Positions 1-11,338 of a stretch of DNA of 64,000 nt are shown here, piece by piece. How positions within the stretch are numbered: the first letter of the stretch is position 1; each line of letters begins with the position of its first letter. The notes beneath the pieces are model-generated. The model was not told the origin of the DNA. It worked only from the letters and a program-made list of their open reading frames with translations, and searched no databases. The DNA is taken from contig NC_063012.1 in assembly GCF_020509005.1 (NCBI RefSeq), positions 10,292,001 to 10,356,000 of the forward strand, written 5' to 3'. Made by a program: the position numbers and the translations under genes. This DNA comes from Fulvia fulva. Lineage: Eukaryota; Ascomycota; Dothideomycetes; Mycosphaerellales; Mycosphaerellaceae.

Positions 1-16
1 ACCTGTTCTTTTTACC

Positions 17-1025
17 ATGAGACTGTTACAATCGCTTGGTGTGATCGCCATTGCCCTCTCTTCTGTCGCGACTGCCGCAAGCTTGTGGACCTTTGACGAT
101 GCGACGTTGCAGATCGCAACCAAGGGCGCAGAGCCAGTGAAGCAGAAGTACGTCGTCGGCCAGCGACGAATTTGCTGAATATGGCTGATATGTGCTTGCT
201 TAGACTCAACGCAGACTCGCCAGTCTCTTCTTCCTCACCAGTCACACTTCCTGCCGCATCGACGCTGAAGATTCTCCTGACCGCGAAGGAGGGCAAGACT
301 GGCAAGCGACCGCACCAAGCCTTCCTTACCCTGCAAGATCCCGATACTGGTTTGGAAGAGTCGCTGGCATTCAGTGTGAAGGATAATGGCAAGGCGACTG
401 TCGCCGTGGTACGTCAACAACCATCCATAAAAGCACCACGTCTCACGTCTACGTTGCGCTGCAAGGATGCCTCAGGCTAACACGAGTACGACGACAGGCT
501 CCTAAAGACCTCCCATTCCAGCTTCTGACCAGGTCCAAGCCTCTCAAGGCTTCTATTACGCTCGCATCTTTCGGCTCGTCGACCCCATATAACAGCCAAG
601 CGTTCAACCTAAAGATCGAGAAAGACACCAGCAACCCACCCGTGATCCCTTCCCCACCAGAGCGCTACACCAGCAAGCCCGAAATCCACCACGTCTTCCG
701 CGAAGATCCCCGCCAGCCTCCCACCATCATCAGCCTGTTCTTTACACTCGCCATCTTGGTCACATTGCCAGCATGGATTGGAGGTGTGATGTATCTGGGC
801 GGGAACTTTGACCACGTGGGCAAGGCATTTGGTGCTAACCCGGTGGCACATGGCTTGTTCTTCGGAAGCATCGTCGCCATGGAAGGCGTTTTCTTCCTAT
901 ACTACTCAAGCTGGAACCTTTTTCAGACTCTGCCTGTGGCTGCGGTGGTGGGAATGGTGGCATATGTCAGTGGCAGCAGGGCCTTGACTGAGGTGCAAGA
1001 AAGACGCTTGGCTGGCGAACGATAG
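17..1025 (+). CDS. SWP1: Oligosaccharyltransferase subunit, ribophorin II/Swp1 family
   Basis: Three exons (17-147, 204-408, 498-1025) give 287 residues; the phases 2 and 0 agree at both junctions. Residues 1-20 are a signal peptide (MRLLQSLGVIAIALSSVATA). A lumenal beta-rich part follows, and the C-terminus has three hydrophobic helices (about genomic 720-1000), the known layout of Swp1/ribophorin II. The family is a subunit of the ER oligosaccharyltransferase that moves the lipid-linked glycan to Asn residues of nascent proteins. The introns are 56 and 89 nt with GTACGT donors. The start is 16 nt from the window edge, so the promoter is not visible. Family assignment rests on the overall topology and on the segment around PPERYTSKPEIHHVFREDPR, which is characteristic of fungal Swp1. 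Confidence 0.9.
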
Positions 1026-1305
1026 ATGAGATATGGAGATACACGTCGAAGTGCTCGACATGTCGAATGTAGCATACCACAGGCACGGAGCCAGCAATGA
1101 CACGCAGAAGTGCTGTACAATACCCCACAGTTCCTGCGTCTGATGAAAGGATGAGGGCCTTCTTGAAACTCCCTAGCCACGCACTCTTATCAGGACTTGC
1201 ACCAGAAAGCAAGGAATGCCGTCAACAGCAGCAAGAGACGAAAAGCTCTTCCATAGAATCATCCAAATCGTCTACAAGACATCCAATTCACAACTGCGTC
1301 TGCAT

Positions 1306-2038
1306 CTATGCCTTGAGCAACCCATTGTCCTCCAAGTACTTTGTGATGATCACAACGGCCTCCTCAACGCTAGTCTTCTCGGAATGTATATGAATCTCCG
1401 GCTTCTCTGGTGCCTCGTAAGGAGCACTAATACCTGTGAACTCCTTAATCTCGCCAGCTCGTGCCTTCTTGTAGAGACCCTTAGGATCGCGCTTCTCTGC
1501 CTCCTCTACGGGAATGTCGACGAAGACCTCGATGAAGGGCAGTGGGGAGTCGGTGTTGATCGTATCGGCGTGGAGCTTGCGGGCGAGCTCACGGTCGGCT
1601 TTGTAGGGCGAGATGAAGGAGGTGAGGGCGATTGTTGTGGAGTCGGCGAAGAGTTTGGCGACCTGTGTTGGAGGGGAAGGTTAGTGGAGGGTGGGAAATG
1701 TGCATGAAGTGTGTTGTGTACCTCTGCAATTCGGCGAATGTTCTCCTCACGATCCTTGGGTGAGAAGCCAAGGTCTTTGTTCAAGCCGAATCGAACATTG
1801 TCGCCGTCGAGTCTGTATGTCTGCAGACCAAGGTGGAGAAGGTGCTGTTCGAGAGCTGTTGCAATGGTTGACTTGCCAGAGGCAGAGAGACCAGTGAACC
1901 AGACGGTCGCGCCCTTCTGCTTGCGGAGCTCGCTACGCTCCTTGCGGGACAGACCATCGTGCCATGTGATGTTGCTGTGCACTGTTAGACACGAATTCGA
2001 CTAAATGTGCTTGGGTTGCCATTCACTTACGTTGCCAT
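1306..2038 (-). CDS. MET14: Adenylyl-sulfate kinase (APS kinase)
   Basis: Three exons on the minus strand: a first coding exon of only 8 nt (2031-2038), then 1722-1974 and 1306-1662, giving 205 residues, the normal fungal length. The 8-nt exon supplies M-A-T, so the protein starts MATNITWHDG as in other fungal APS kinases. The P-loop GLSASGKST is near residue 35, followed by [16 protein letters not shown] (APS binding) and FIEVFVDIP. The enzyme phosphorylates adenylyl sulfate to PAPS in sulfate assimilation. Introns are 56 and 59 nt. A simple reading of the open frame would start at a GTG at 1982 and miss the true start. The mid-protein donor is GTACAC, weaker than its neighbours, but frame and family both require it. 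Confidence 0.93.
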
Positions 2039-3219
2039 GTTTCTGCTTCAAAGTCGTTACTGTGCTGTACGATCGTCAAGTTGACTTCAGGCGGTATATT
2101 ATATGCGGAGAGCGACGTCGGGTGAAGAACGTCTTAATGGTGCAATATGTCGGATAGCGAGGTGTTTTTCTTCCCAGCTACCCCCGCCCCCACTGCCACG
2201 CGCCTGCCAATTTAAGGTGGATGACGTGCGCGGATAAGGTTGGGACCTGCATGAGCGCGCAGATCGCGGTCTCGGGTAGATCTTGAGCTCACGTCTTCTT
2301 CGACTTCAACTGCTTCTCACTTACTTCGTGCATCCATCAGGCAGAATTTACTGTACTGTACTGGACACCGAGAGCTAGAAGCAAGTGCCGACGATGCTCT
2401 GTATTCAGGTAGTCTGGCCGCTGGTAACTGGGCCAAGGAGTTCATGCAGGTGGGAAGCATTGTGGGAATCATCCCGATGTAATGGTTGATGCTTACCACT
2501 ACCACTACGATCAATTGCAAGGCTGTCGGAGATACAAAGATGCACTACCACTTACGCTGTCTGTCTATCGATACAACGACTAACGCTAGTGAATTTCTGC
2601 TACATTCAACGAAGCATAGAACTGTCTCAGAGACGATGGCTCCGTCCCGATTCATGGTAGTAGAGCAGCAGGAGTACAATCGGGAAGAATTGCGCTAGCG
2701 AAAAGCCATCGTTGGATCCGATGTAGTTGCACAGATTCAGCCGAACCTGGTCTTTAAGCTGGAGCCGCTCTAGTGATGAGGTGCTGAAGGAAGTCCCTAA
2801 GATGCATCGAACACGATCACAGCCGTTGGGTCGTTTGCGCGGCGATGATTGCCCTTCGATCCATCTCCCTGTATGTGCCCCGCACATATCGAGATCTATA
2901 GGCTCTTAGCGGAGCGGTGTTCGCACAGGGACAGCGAAGCTAGCACCACCGTACTTTCCTTCATTCACCAGCGTCTTCAACATTACCCACCACCCACCTT
3001 CCCGCATTGCACTCAAACTGTCGCAACTTCTCTCACATTCACTTGTAGCAACCTACTGGATCCCAAGTTCACCGTTTCGGAAGTGAACGTGACCAGCGAC
3101 GCCAGCGGCCAAATCACCAGCCACCCGATTTCCCTCTCCTTCTTCATGCACTTGCAACATCTCATTGGACATCGCACGGTACATTTTCGCAGAAGACTTC
3201 CAGCAACAGACTTACCACC
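2039..3219. other. Intergenic region
   Basis: About 1.2 kb between the divergent APS kinase and the next plus-strand gene. It holds the promoters of both and pyrimidine-rich stretches near 2940-3010 that could be 5' UTR of the downstream gene. Short frames here lack coding character. I see no RNA gene or repeat. Confidence 0.6.
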
Positions 3220-4470
3220 ATGCCGCCACTCGAGAATATAATTTGGGAAGCCAAGCTCAAACCAGGTACTCTAAGGGACACCCGCCGACCTTCGACCACC
3301 GTCGACGAGAGTGGATGCATTATCACTCGAGGTTTCCTCATCCCCAGCCGATCGTCGTCTATAGACTCTCTGGCGAGGTCCTCGACATCTTCTTTGGAGA
3401 CAGTCGGAACTCCTGCATCGCCTGTGGATGAAGCCCCGCCCGGCTTTCTAAAGCCAACAGGTGGTCTGAGCGATGCACCCGAGTTGCAAGCGCTCCAGAG
3501 TCGCTCACCCGAGGCACTATGCCGTCCTTCCAAGAGCGACGGGAATTTGACAACCTACGCTGGACGGCCACAGCTCGGCGAGCGTCGACGGACATGGCAG
3601 ATTGACAGCGTTGCGAGCAGCGCGAGCCGCTTGAGGCGCGGGTCCAGCAGCAGGTGGCACGACGATGAACTTGCAGAAGTGTCATGCCAGCCAACTCCGC
3701 CAGAAGGATACCGTGCTGGGCTAGGGATACTCGCTCAATCGCGTGCCCGTTTCGTCGCCACGAAGCAGACCAAGGGTCATATCAAGCGTGTGAAAAGTGC
3801 TCATGTCAAGCTCAACCAGCTCAACTTTCAGGATGTCAAGTCCAAGCAACGACAGAAGAAGACTCCGGCGGCCAACAACAAGGGTCCAACAATGGAGCAG
3901 GCCTCTACCAGTGATGCAGCAATTGCCTCAGACAGTGAAGACGACTTCTTGAGCGACGGAGAGGAGCATGCTTCGAACATAGTCTGTGCACGTCCCAACT
4001 ACGCCGAGCGCCGAGCCAGAGCTGATAACAACGCACCATCGCGGGCATACCAGTCTCTCGCACAACATGAGGAGATCTTCCAACCAAACATCCTCACGCA
4101 CAGTCCATCAGAGAATGCCATCGAGTCTGACGACGAAGACGACAATATTGCCGCCTGCAAATCAGACAGGAAGATCAGCACCCGCCTGAGTCTTGCGCAG
4201 ATTCACTGCGCACAGAACGCCGTTGCCGCCAAATGGACCCCCGAACAACTTCCTAAGCGCCGCAAATCACCTCTGAGTGTGTCGATCGCGCCTACAGCAT
4301 TGACCGAGCTCACCGCGGCAGGAGGATCGCCGGGACATGGAAGCACACCTGCGGAGGTCACAAGATTTGAGCCGGACGGCTTCGTGGCGAACCGTGAGCT
4401 GCGGCCATCTCGAACACAGCCACGACCGGCAAAGGGAGTGCTGAAGAACAAACAAACGACAGAGACATGA
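3220..4470 (+). CDS. Hypothetical Ser-rich protein
   Basis: Uninterrupted frame of 416 residues. I do not recognise the family. The N-terminus (MPPLENIIWEAKLKPGTLRD) looks structured, then a long Ser/Thr/Pro-rich and basic stretch follows. Residues about 195-220 are strongly basic, including KRVKSAHVKLNQLN and KSKQRQKK. Acidic patches follow at about 235-250 (ASDSEDDFLSDGEE) and 300-310 (ESDDEDD). There is no signal peptide or membrane segment. The composition suggests a disordered, possibly nuclear, phosphorylated protein, but that is inference only. The frame is clearly longer than chance and has coding-like codon use, so the gene is likely real. Confidence 0.7.
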   Translation: MPPLENIIWEAKLKPGTLRDTRRPSTTVDESGCIITRGFLIPSRSSSIDSLARSSTSSLETVGTPASPVDEAPPGFLKPTGGLSDAPELQALQSRSPEALCRPSKSDGNLTTYAGRPQLGERRRTWQIDSVASSASRLRRGSSSRWHDDELAEVSCQPTPPEGYRAGLGILAQSRARFVATKQTKGHIKRVKSAHVKLNQLNFQDVKSKQRQKKTPAANNKGPTMEQASTSDAAIASDSEDDFLSDGEEHASNIVCARPNYAERRARADNNAPSRAYQSLAQHEEIFQPNILTHSPSENAIESDDEDDNIAACKSDRKISTRLSLAQIHCAQNAVAAKWTPEQLPKRRKSPLSVSIAPTALTELTAAGGSPGHGSTPAEVTRFEPDGFVANRELRPSRTQPRPAKGVLKNKQTTET

Positions 4471-4830
4471 ACCAACAGTGACCTGGGAAAAGGAGAGGGT
4501 CTCAGAAGATCCCTCGAGCTGGACGCGCATGGAGCGGTACGCACTGTCTACGGACTACACTAATGTATAATCTGCGATACCCGGTTGAGCAGGATTTAGC
4601 GCAGGCGTTTAGGTGGTGGTCCTCTCAATTGAGGATGGGCCGGCGCTTCTGATGTGGTGGAACACCGTTCAGGTGGTGGTGCAGTGAGCACAGCTATTCG
4701 AGACAGAGTATCGTCCTCATCGACCTTCCAGTCCGGCAAGTTGGTGATCTTCCGTTGTTCGGCGAAGAGTCTCAGCGATGGCAAGCTCAAGGCGCCGAAT
4801 CGTGATGAAATTCAGATATTGAGTCGTAAC
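4471..4830. other. Convergent intergenic region
   Basis: About 360 nt between two converging genes, holding their 3' ends. No further gene or repeat is visible. Confidence 0.5.
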
Positions 4831-6294
4831 TCAGCCGATGTAAGCACCCTTCTCTTCCTTGTAATACTTCGATGGCACAAAAGGCATCTTTGTCACGACC
4901 GCGTTACGCTTCTTGCCCCTGACCGCAACCTGAACCTTGGTGCCAGACTTGTGCATGCCATCCTTGATGTAGCCCATCGCGATGTTCTTCTTCATAGTCG
5001 GTGATGGGCATCCAGAGGTGATTTTGCCAATGACATTGCCGTCAGCATCGACAATCTCAGCGCCCTCTCGTGCTGGAGCACCTTCGACCGTAAGACCTAC
5101 ACGGCGTCGCGACACACCCGCGCCACCCTTGGACTTGGGGGTGAGCTGCGGGATAATAGTCTCTGCGCCATTGAAGCTGGCAAGCTCGCCGGAGCGTCTC
5201 GACTTGCCAATGATCCAGCCGAGACCTGCTTCCACGGGCGTTGTCGTGTCGTCCAGATCGTGGCCATACAAGCACATTCCCGCCTCGAGTCGTAGACTGT
5301 CTCGTGCGCCAAGGCCTGCGAAGCGAAGTTTCTCTGGAGTCGCTGTTTCTAAGAGATGCTTGGTGACTGCGACTGTCTGTGATGGGTGGATTGAGAGCTC
5401 AAATCCGTCTTCGCCGGTGTAGCCACCCCTGCTGGCAACAATGGGTAGGCTTTCACCCGAAGGAAGACCGAGAGTGATGTAGTGCATGCTTCCGAAGTAC
5501 CACTGTCCAACGTCCACTTTGCAGGCCTTGGCTAAGGCAGATTGCAATATCTCCGAGGACAAAGGTCCCTGGATCGCCACGAGACCGTATGGCTGGCCAT
5601 CACTTTCCACATGTCGTAGGCTTGCGACTGGGTTGACAATGTTGTCCCAGTTCTCGATGGCTGAAGATAGAAACTTGTAGTCTTTGTCTCTGCAGCCAGC
5701 GTTGGTCACAACGTAGAATCGATGCTGTGGCCCATCTTCCAGGCGGGTGATAATGCAGTCGTCAATGATACCGCCAGTCTGTGGATGCAATAGAGCAGAG
5801 AGCGAGGAGGTGCCGGCCTTCATCTCCTTGAGTCCGGCGGGTGTAATTGATTCCAGGAACGCCTCTGCACCAGGGCCTTCGACATGGTACTGTACCATGT
5901 GGCCCACATCGAAGAGGGAGGCCTTCTCGCGAGTCCAGTGGTGGCTTTCTCCCACGGAAAGATCCGAATATTGCACAGGCATTTCGTAGCCACCAAAAGA
6001 CACCATCTTGGCGCCATGTTGGACGTGAAGATCATACAGTGCTGTCCGGCCCGGGTTGGCCTCCGTGAAGAACTTTGGTGCTGGAGTTGCGTTAGAGCTT
6101 TGAGCTCTTCGTTGTTGGAATAACGCATTGGAGAGAGTCTTGGTCTGGACTTCTTTTTGGCCTGGCTGCCTTAGTGGCTTGCAAGAGAGTGCTCTGGTGC
6201 ATGTCGAAGGTAGACCTCTTCGACAAGATTGCGTGACTCTGAGGCTTTGTCGCAACGGGCGTACTAGCTGTGATACAGCTTTGTTGCCCGACAT
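4831..6294 (-). CDS. GCV1: Aminomethyltransferase, mitochondrial glycine cleavage T-protein
   Basis: Single-exon gene of 487 residues. The first 60 or so residues are rich in Arg/Ser and lack acidic residues, as expected of a mitochondrial presequence. The GCV_T fold starts at about residue 78 (GRTALYDLHVQHGAKMVSF) and continues through GYEMPVQYSDLSV, LFDVGHMVQYHVEG, RGGYTGEDGFELSIH and GLGARDSLRLEAGMCLYGHD. The C-terminal barrel contains VGLTVEG and ITSGCPSPTMKKNIAMGYI and ends KYYKEEKGAYIG. It transfers the aminomethyl carbon of glycine to tetrahydrofolate within the glycine decarboxylase complex. Length fits the fungal family plus transit peptide. No break was seen. Confidence 0.95.
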   Translation of the reverse strand: MSGNKAVSQLVRPLRQSLRVTQSCRRGLPSTCTRALSCKPLRQPGQKEVQTKTLSNALFQQRRAQSSNATPAPKFFTEANPGRTALYDLHVQHGAKMVSFGGYEMPVQYSDLSVGESHHWTREKASLFDVGHMVQYHVEGPGAEAFLESITPAGLKEMKAGTSSLSALLHPQTGGIIDDCIITRLEDGPQHRFYVVTNAGCRDKDYKFLSSAIENWDNIVNPVASLRHVESDGQPYGLVAIQGPLSSEILQSALAKACKVDVGQWYFGSMHYITLGLPSGESLPIVASRGGYTGEDGFELSIHPSQTVAVTKHLLETATPEKLRFAGLGARDSLRLEAGMCLYGHDLDDTTTPVEAGLGWIIGKSRRSGELASFNGAETIIPQLTPKSKGGAGVSRRRVGLTVEGAPAREGAEIVDADGNVIGKITSGCPSPTMKKNIAMGYIKDGMHKSGTKVQVAVRGKKRNAVVTKMPFVPSKYYKEEKGAYIG

Positions 6295-6696
6295 CCTTGT
6301 GTGCGTGCCTGCGCGCGAGTGAGCGTACCAATCTCACACTGCAAGATGCAGTAAGACCATCAACCGCAGAAGAAAGCGACCTGACAGACTTCTGTCCAGT
6401 ATGGGGCGGGCAATGGTGTTTTTCAAACCCGGTGGTCTCAGGCATGGGATCTTATGCCGATGTTGGTGCTTAAGCCCCCGGCGAGGTTTCACTGGCTGGC
6501 GGTTGCTGCGGCCCCACTTTGATTCGAGCCAAGCACAAGGTCAAGGAAGCGGCGTCATTCCGATTGAGCATTGCAGCAGGCAGCTTGGAGGTGAAGTGAG
6601 CGAAGCTACAGTACACGTCAAACAACAAGCAGAAACGAAGATAGCGATACCCGAGTACACAGCTGCATATACCCCATCCTAAGCTCCCGGCACACA
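6295..6696. promoter_or_regulatory. Divergent promoter region between GCV1 and VMA5
   Basis: 402 nt separating two genes transcribed away from each other, so it must contain both promoters. No specific binding site can be named with confidence. Confidence 0.5.
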
Positions 6697-7996
6697 ATGC
6701 CAGCCCAGACCTTCTTCCTCGTGTCACTGCCAACATCAATATCACCCTCTGGCCAACGAGACGAAGCTCTCACAGCTCTGCGGTCCGGTGTGAATGCCAA
6801 CGATGGCACTACATATCCCTTCGCCATACCCGAATTCAAGATCGGCACTCTCGATGCGTTAGTACAGCAAGCAGATGACCTGGCGAAGCTCGACCAAGGC
6901 TGCAGAGGGGTAGTAGACAAGGTTGCAGACTCGCTGCGATCACTACTGGAGGGCGATGATGAGAAGCTTCAGGAACAGAAGGTGGTGAACGACAGTATGT
7001 AGTGATCTCAGCGTCGCCCGCGGGGGTAAAGTGGCAGTACTGACAGATCACTGCAGAGCCTGTTGAGAACTATCTCCAATCCTTCCAGTGGAACAAGGTC
7101 AAATACCGCGCCGACAAACCCATCGTCGAGCTCATTGACACTCTGCAAAAGGAGGTTGCTGCGGTGGACAACGATGTCAAGTCCAAGTTCAGCCAGTACA
7201 ACACCACAAAGACCAACCTAGCCTCGACGCAACGAGGTCAGACTGGCAACCTATCACAGAAGTCATTGACATCAGTGATAAATCCCGATACATTGCTGAA
7301 GCCAGACGACTCGGAATATCTCCAACAACAGCTTGTGGCAGTACCTTCACAGCTGGTCAAGGACTTCCTCAAGACATACGAATCGATAGCGCCAATGGTA
7401 GTACCTCGCTCGGCACAACTACTTGCCAAGGACGACGAGTTCCAGCTTTACGTGGTCACTGTTTTCAAAAAGCACAGCGCCGAGTTTGTACACAAATGCA
7501 GAGAACACAGATGGACACCTCGAGACATGAAGTTCACAGATGGCGGTCGGGAAGCAGAGGAACAGGAGCTACGAAAGCTGGAGAAGGAGGAGAGGAGGGT
7601 CTGGGGCGAGGCGCTGAGACTTGGACGAACAGGATACAGTGATGCGGTAATGGGTTGGATACACGTCCTGACGCTTCGGGTGTTTGTGGAAACCGTCCTC
7701 AGATACGGCCTGCCGCTTGCTTATGTATGCGGACTAATCAAGGTAAGCTTACAGCCCAGCAGGAGAAAAGGGCTCGATGCTAATTACCTGCCTAGACCGA
7801 CTCGAAACGTGCGAAGAAAGCCAAAGCATCCCTCGATGGCAAGTTCGCTGATCTTGGCGGCAACGCAATGAGTAAGGACAAGAAGGGTCGGCCCAAGCAA
7901 GATGATTCCAGCATGCAACAAGAGATGGCGGGAGCAGGCTTGGGAGGCGACCAAGGATTCGAGCCATATGTGTTCTACGAGTTTGAGGTCATATAG
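6697..7996 (+). CDS. VMA5: V-type proton ATPase subunit C
   Basis: Three exons (6697-6994, 7057-7742, 7796-7996) give 394 residues, close to the usual length of subunit C. The start reads MPAQTFFLVSLPTSI. Typical stretches are VENYLQSFQWNKVKYRADKP just after intron 1, a central helical part, WIHVLTLRVFVETVLRYGLP, and the C-terminus FEPYVFYEFEVI. Phases are 1 and 0 and match at both junctions; introns are 62 and 53 nt. Subunit C links the V1 sector to the stator stalks of the vacuolar proton pump and takes part in reversible V1-Vo assembly. The third exon encodes a Lys-rich linker (RAKKAKASLDGKFADL) before the conserved tail. Confidence 0.95.
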
Positions 7997-9493
7997 TGCT
8001 CCAAGCCAACACGAGCCCAAAGATGAGGAAATCACTGCGCAACCACACCTTTTCACGGCACGAGGCATGTCTCACTGGTGTATGGTAGTCAAGTGACACC
8101 CGAGTAGGAGTCATCCATCTGCAGAGCACACGTGGCGTAGGATCAATACACCTTCCCAGGTGCCTAGTCTCTGGAGCCTGGCGCCTCACTCAGCAACGCG
8201 ATGCTCTTGAAGGAAATTTCAAAGGCCACGCTATATGTTCACGTCGCCGTCGCCATTGTCAATCTGTTCCAAGCATAGCAGCAGCCCAGCTAAGCGAAGG
8301 ATGTTGTTCTTGCACAGACTGCAGGTGATGCCTCGACGAACATGCTTGCTGCTCTGTTATGCACTTCTTGGTCATGGCGAATGCTCTCACTTTCGGAGTG
8401 CATGCCTACCATCTGAGATGGGGCCCGTAGCATAGCCGTAAGATCAATGTATGAGGGAGGACCAACGTGACCCAATCTCCACGGTCTGGCCGAGCTGTAC
8501 TTCAGCCGCAGCGGCCCTAACGATCTGCAGTGTCCTTGTGTATGGTCTGGCGCCGAGAGCGCTGTGGCAGTACAATGTTGGTGTTGCGTAGCTGTTTCAC
8601 TTCTGGCCATGCCGCGTGCTTGTTGGACGGAAACGATTGACACAGTGGTGTTGACTAGAATAGAAGCGAGGCAGCCCTTACATGTGCCAACTGTTGGACA
8701 CCTGCAACCCATGTCCTCTCTCGGTGTTGCTGCATTAGGTAAGGCGGAGTTAGTGTAATCCTTCGCTTTGAATCCTGCGTTGCTTTCTCTGCTGCAACAC
8801 CGCCGCACATCGGAAGCAAACAATCCTGATGGACAATGGACACTATTCCGGCCACCGGTCAACGCGCAAGCGCTGCACTGCATGTATGTCCTGCTGCACG
8901 AGAGCAAGACCGACAGGCACGGCATGCGCTGATCAGGTACCACCTCCTGCTGTGGTTTGCGTGCGGAGGCGCTGCTCGCCTGATGAATCTGCAAGCCAGC
9001 TGAGCCGGCCGCTTTGTGTGTGTCATTCATGGGCCGAGCTATGGACGAGCTAGACAGCGACACAGCAAGCTAAATCCGATGGACATGCAGGTGGGTTGCC
9101 GCAGGAAGCATGGTATGATCGCGCATCACCCGATAGCTGGACTAGCTCCCTGCCCTTTGACTCTACCTGCACTGTTTCGGCCCCAGCAGCTGAAAGACCC
9201 AGAACGTCAGAAAGAGGCCCAAAGCGCCCACTTCCCACGGTATTTGGCGAGAGAGCTGAATAACTCCCCTCTTCCTGCTGTTCTTTCTTCTTGATCCTCT
9301 TCCATCCCACTCAAGACAATTGACTGAGACAAGTCACAGCAAGACATCTCGTAATCAGGCCTCCAACTCATACATCCTTGTCTTTTCTTGACCGGTCTCA
9401 GTCACTTGGTACCTGTCTCTTTTTCTAAGTCCGGTCATCCTCTTCTTGTTCTTCCTCCTTGCAAGTTCACCATCTGCAAAGAGCATTGACAAG
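7997..9493. other. Intergenic region
   Basis: About 1.5 kb with no gene I can support. The longest frame (minus strand, 8290-9063) has implausible composition. The last 150 nt (about 9290-9490) are pyrimidine-rich and are probably promoter or 5' UTR of the next gene. No repeat or RNA gene was recognised. Confidence 0.5.
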
Positions 9494-11010
9494 ATGGGGG
9501 ACTACTATGGCAGCGACGACTATGACTACTATGGCCGACCACGACGAAGACCCTCGCCACATCACATGCGAAGCGATGCTGGAGGGTTCCTGGCTCCAGG
9601 TGCCTCTGGACTGTACCGAAGCAGATCGCAAGGCGCGAGTCAAGCGCCGACCATCAACGTCTACAACCGCAATTTCCAGGATCAGGAAGGATCACCTTAT
9701 CCACCTTACCCAGCCTACCCTCCCTATCCAGCTGCTGCTCCAGCTTCGCGCCGGGCATCGCCTCGATCCTCCCCTGATGGTCGGTCGCGCGGACGCAGCA
9801 GATTAGGTGATAAGCTTGGCGACGACTTTGTGGGCGAGCTTGCAGAAATGGCTTTGGAGCACAGATACAGGTCTCGCTCACGGGGTCGTTCTGATGCGTC
9901 ATCATTCGATCGCCCACCAGTTCATCCAGCCGGACTTGCAGAATGGCAGCTCGCGCAAAAAGAAGCCGAACTGAAAGAGGCATCGCGTGAGCGGGCATGG
10001 AAGCTGGAACAAGAGCGCATCAAGAACAAGTGGAAGGTTGAGCACATGGAGGAGGAAGTCCGGAAGGAGCGTGAAGAGGACGAGCGAAAGAGGAACGAGA
10101 AGCGCGCTGTAGAGGACTACGAGCGCAAGACCCGCGAAGCCGCCGAAAAGCGCGAAGCAGACGAGAAACGCTGGAAGGATGAGATCGAACGCAAAGCTCG
10201 CGAAGCCAAGGACAAGCAAGCCGCTGAAGAGCAACGAATCAAAGACAAGCTCGAGCGAGACGCCAAAGAGAAGAAGGAGAAGGACGCAGCAGCATACAAG
10301 GCCTTTAAAGAAAAGGAGCGCCTCGAGAAAGAAGCAAAAGAGCGCGAATACAACGACTTCCTCCGCGAACAAAAGGAACGCGCAGACAAGGAGAAACGCG
10401 GAAAGCAAGAAGCCGAAGAGAAATTCCAAAACGAAATGCGCAAACGTCTCGCCAGCCTGGGCTACACCGAACGAACCATCGAGATCATGGTCGATCAAGA
10501 GAAAGCCAAGCAGTTCAAACAAAAAGTCGAAGCCTCACCCCGCGGTGGTAGTCACGACCGCAGAACCACCACAACCACCACCACAACCTCCCTCGACCTC
10601 TTCCAGTCGCCCCGCGCCCCCGTCTACCCCAAGGTCCACCGCGACTACCTCGCCGTCGAAACGTTGAAATACTACGATCTTCCGTGGGAGTACGATCGCG
10701 TAAGTCGCCACCATCACCACCAATCCACCCCTCTCAACAAACCAAAACGCAGGTACTACCCATTGTATTATTACCACTAGCTAACCACAGATTTTGTACG
10801 GTATAGCATAATCCGGATTACATTATCATCCTGAGAGATATGGATAAGAGGGAAACTGACCTTTTGTTTGAGCATACGAGTCGGCTGAGGACGGGCAAGT
10901 TGTTGTTGGAGCCGGCGAAGCCGAGGGAGAAGCAGTTTGCGCTTTATAGGAGGCGGAGTAAGAGTCGGAGTGGGAGGCCGAAGGAGGTGGGGGTTATTAG
11001 GTTGGGTTGA
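9494..11010 (+). CDS. Hypothetical charged coiled-coil protein
   Basis: Two exons (9494-10699, 10807-11010) give 469 residues. Start chosen at MGDYYGSDDYDYYGRPRRR; upstream the same frame has no ATG. The N-terminus is Tyr/Gly/Arg-rich and disordered, with a YPPYPAYPPYP repeat near residues 74-85 and an Arg/Ser-rich part. Residues about 150-335 are almost entirely Glu/Lys/Arg/Ala and predict one long coiled coil. The C-terminal part LAVETLKYYDLPWEYDR continues across the intron into PDYIIILRDMDKRETDLLFE, which looks like a folded conserved tail. Donor GTAAGT; I place the acceptor at GGTATAG because it keeps the tail in frame. Function unknown. The stop falls just before a G/T-rich 3' end. Confidence 0.8.
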
Positions 11011-11338
11011 TTTGAAGTGATTGCTTTTGTTGGAGATACTAGGGACGTTCTGGGTGGTGGCGGCTGGTTGTCCTTGAGATCGTTTTGTGGTATGTGTTCG
11101 CTTTGCTTCTTTGAGTACAGATAGGGATACCATGTAGCGACTGTCGCGATTGGCTTTGGGATATGCGACGATGATAGCAGCAGCAAGATAGATGGTGACA
11201 TACCTGGACTTCACACAGGCTGTGCTTCTTTCCTTGAGACATATCTCGGCTAGCATGTGACACACAAGGAACCACGGGAATGTTGAGTGTAGGTCAAGTC
11301 AAGGCGGGTTGAGACGGCCTGTACTCAGTACACCTCAA
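11011..11338. other. Convergent intergenic region
   Basis: About 330 nt holding the two 3' ends of converging genes. Nothing else was recognised. Confidence 0.5.

Noticed and set aside
2849..3241. Frame of 130 codons upstream of the Ser-rich gene
   Set aside because: Overlaps the downstream start and shows no conserved features; probably leader sequence.
8290..9063. Open frame of 257 codons on the minus strand
   Set aside because: Composition is random-like (scattered Cys, Ser, His), no domain, no splice partners, and several overlapping frames of similar quality.
9902..10522. Antisense frame of 206 codons, Leu/Phe-rich, looking like a membrane protein
   Set aside because: It is the reverse of the Glu/Lys-rich coiled coil on the plus strand; GAA/AAG codons give Phe/Leu antisense.
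10179..10667. Lys/Ser/Arg-rich frame of 162 codons on the plus strand
   Set aside because: Out-of-frame reading of the same coiled-coil gene, whose own frame joins correctly to the next exon.
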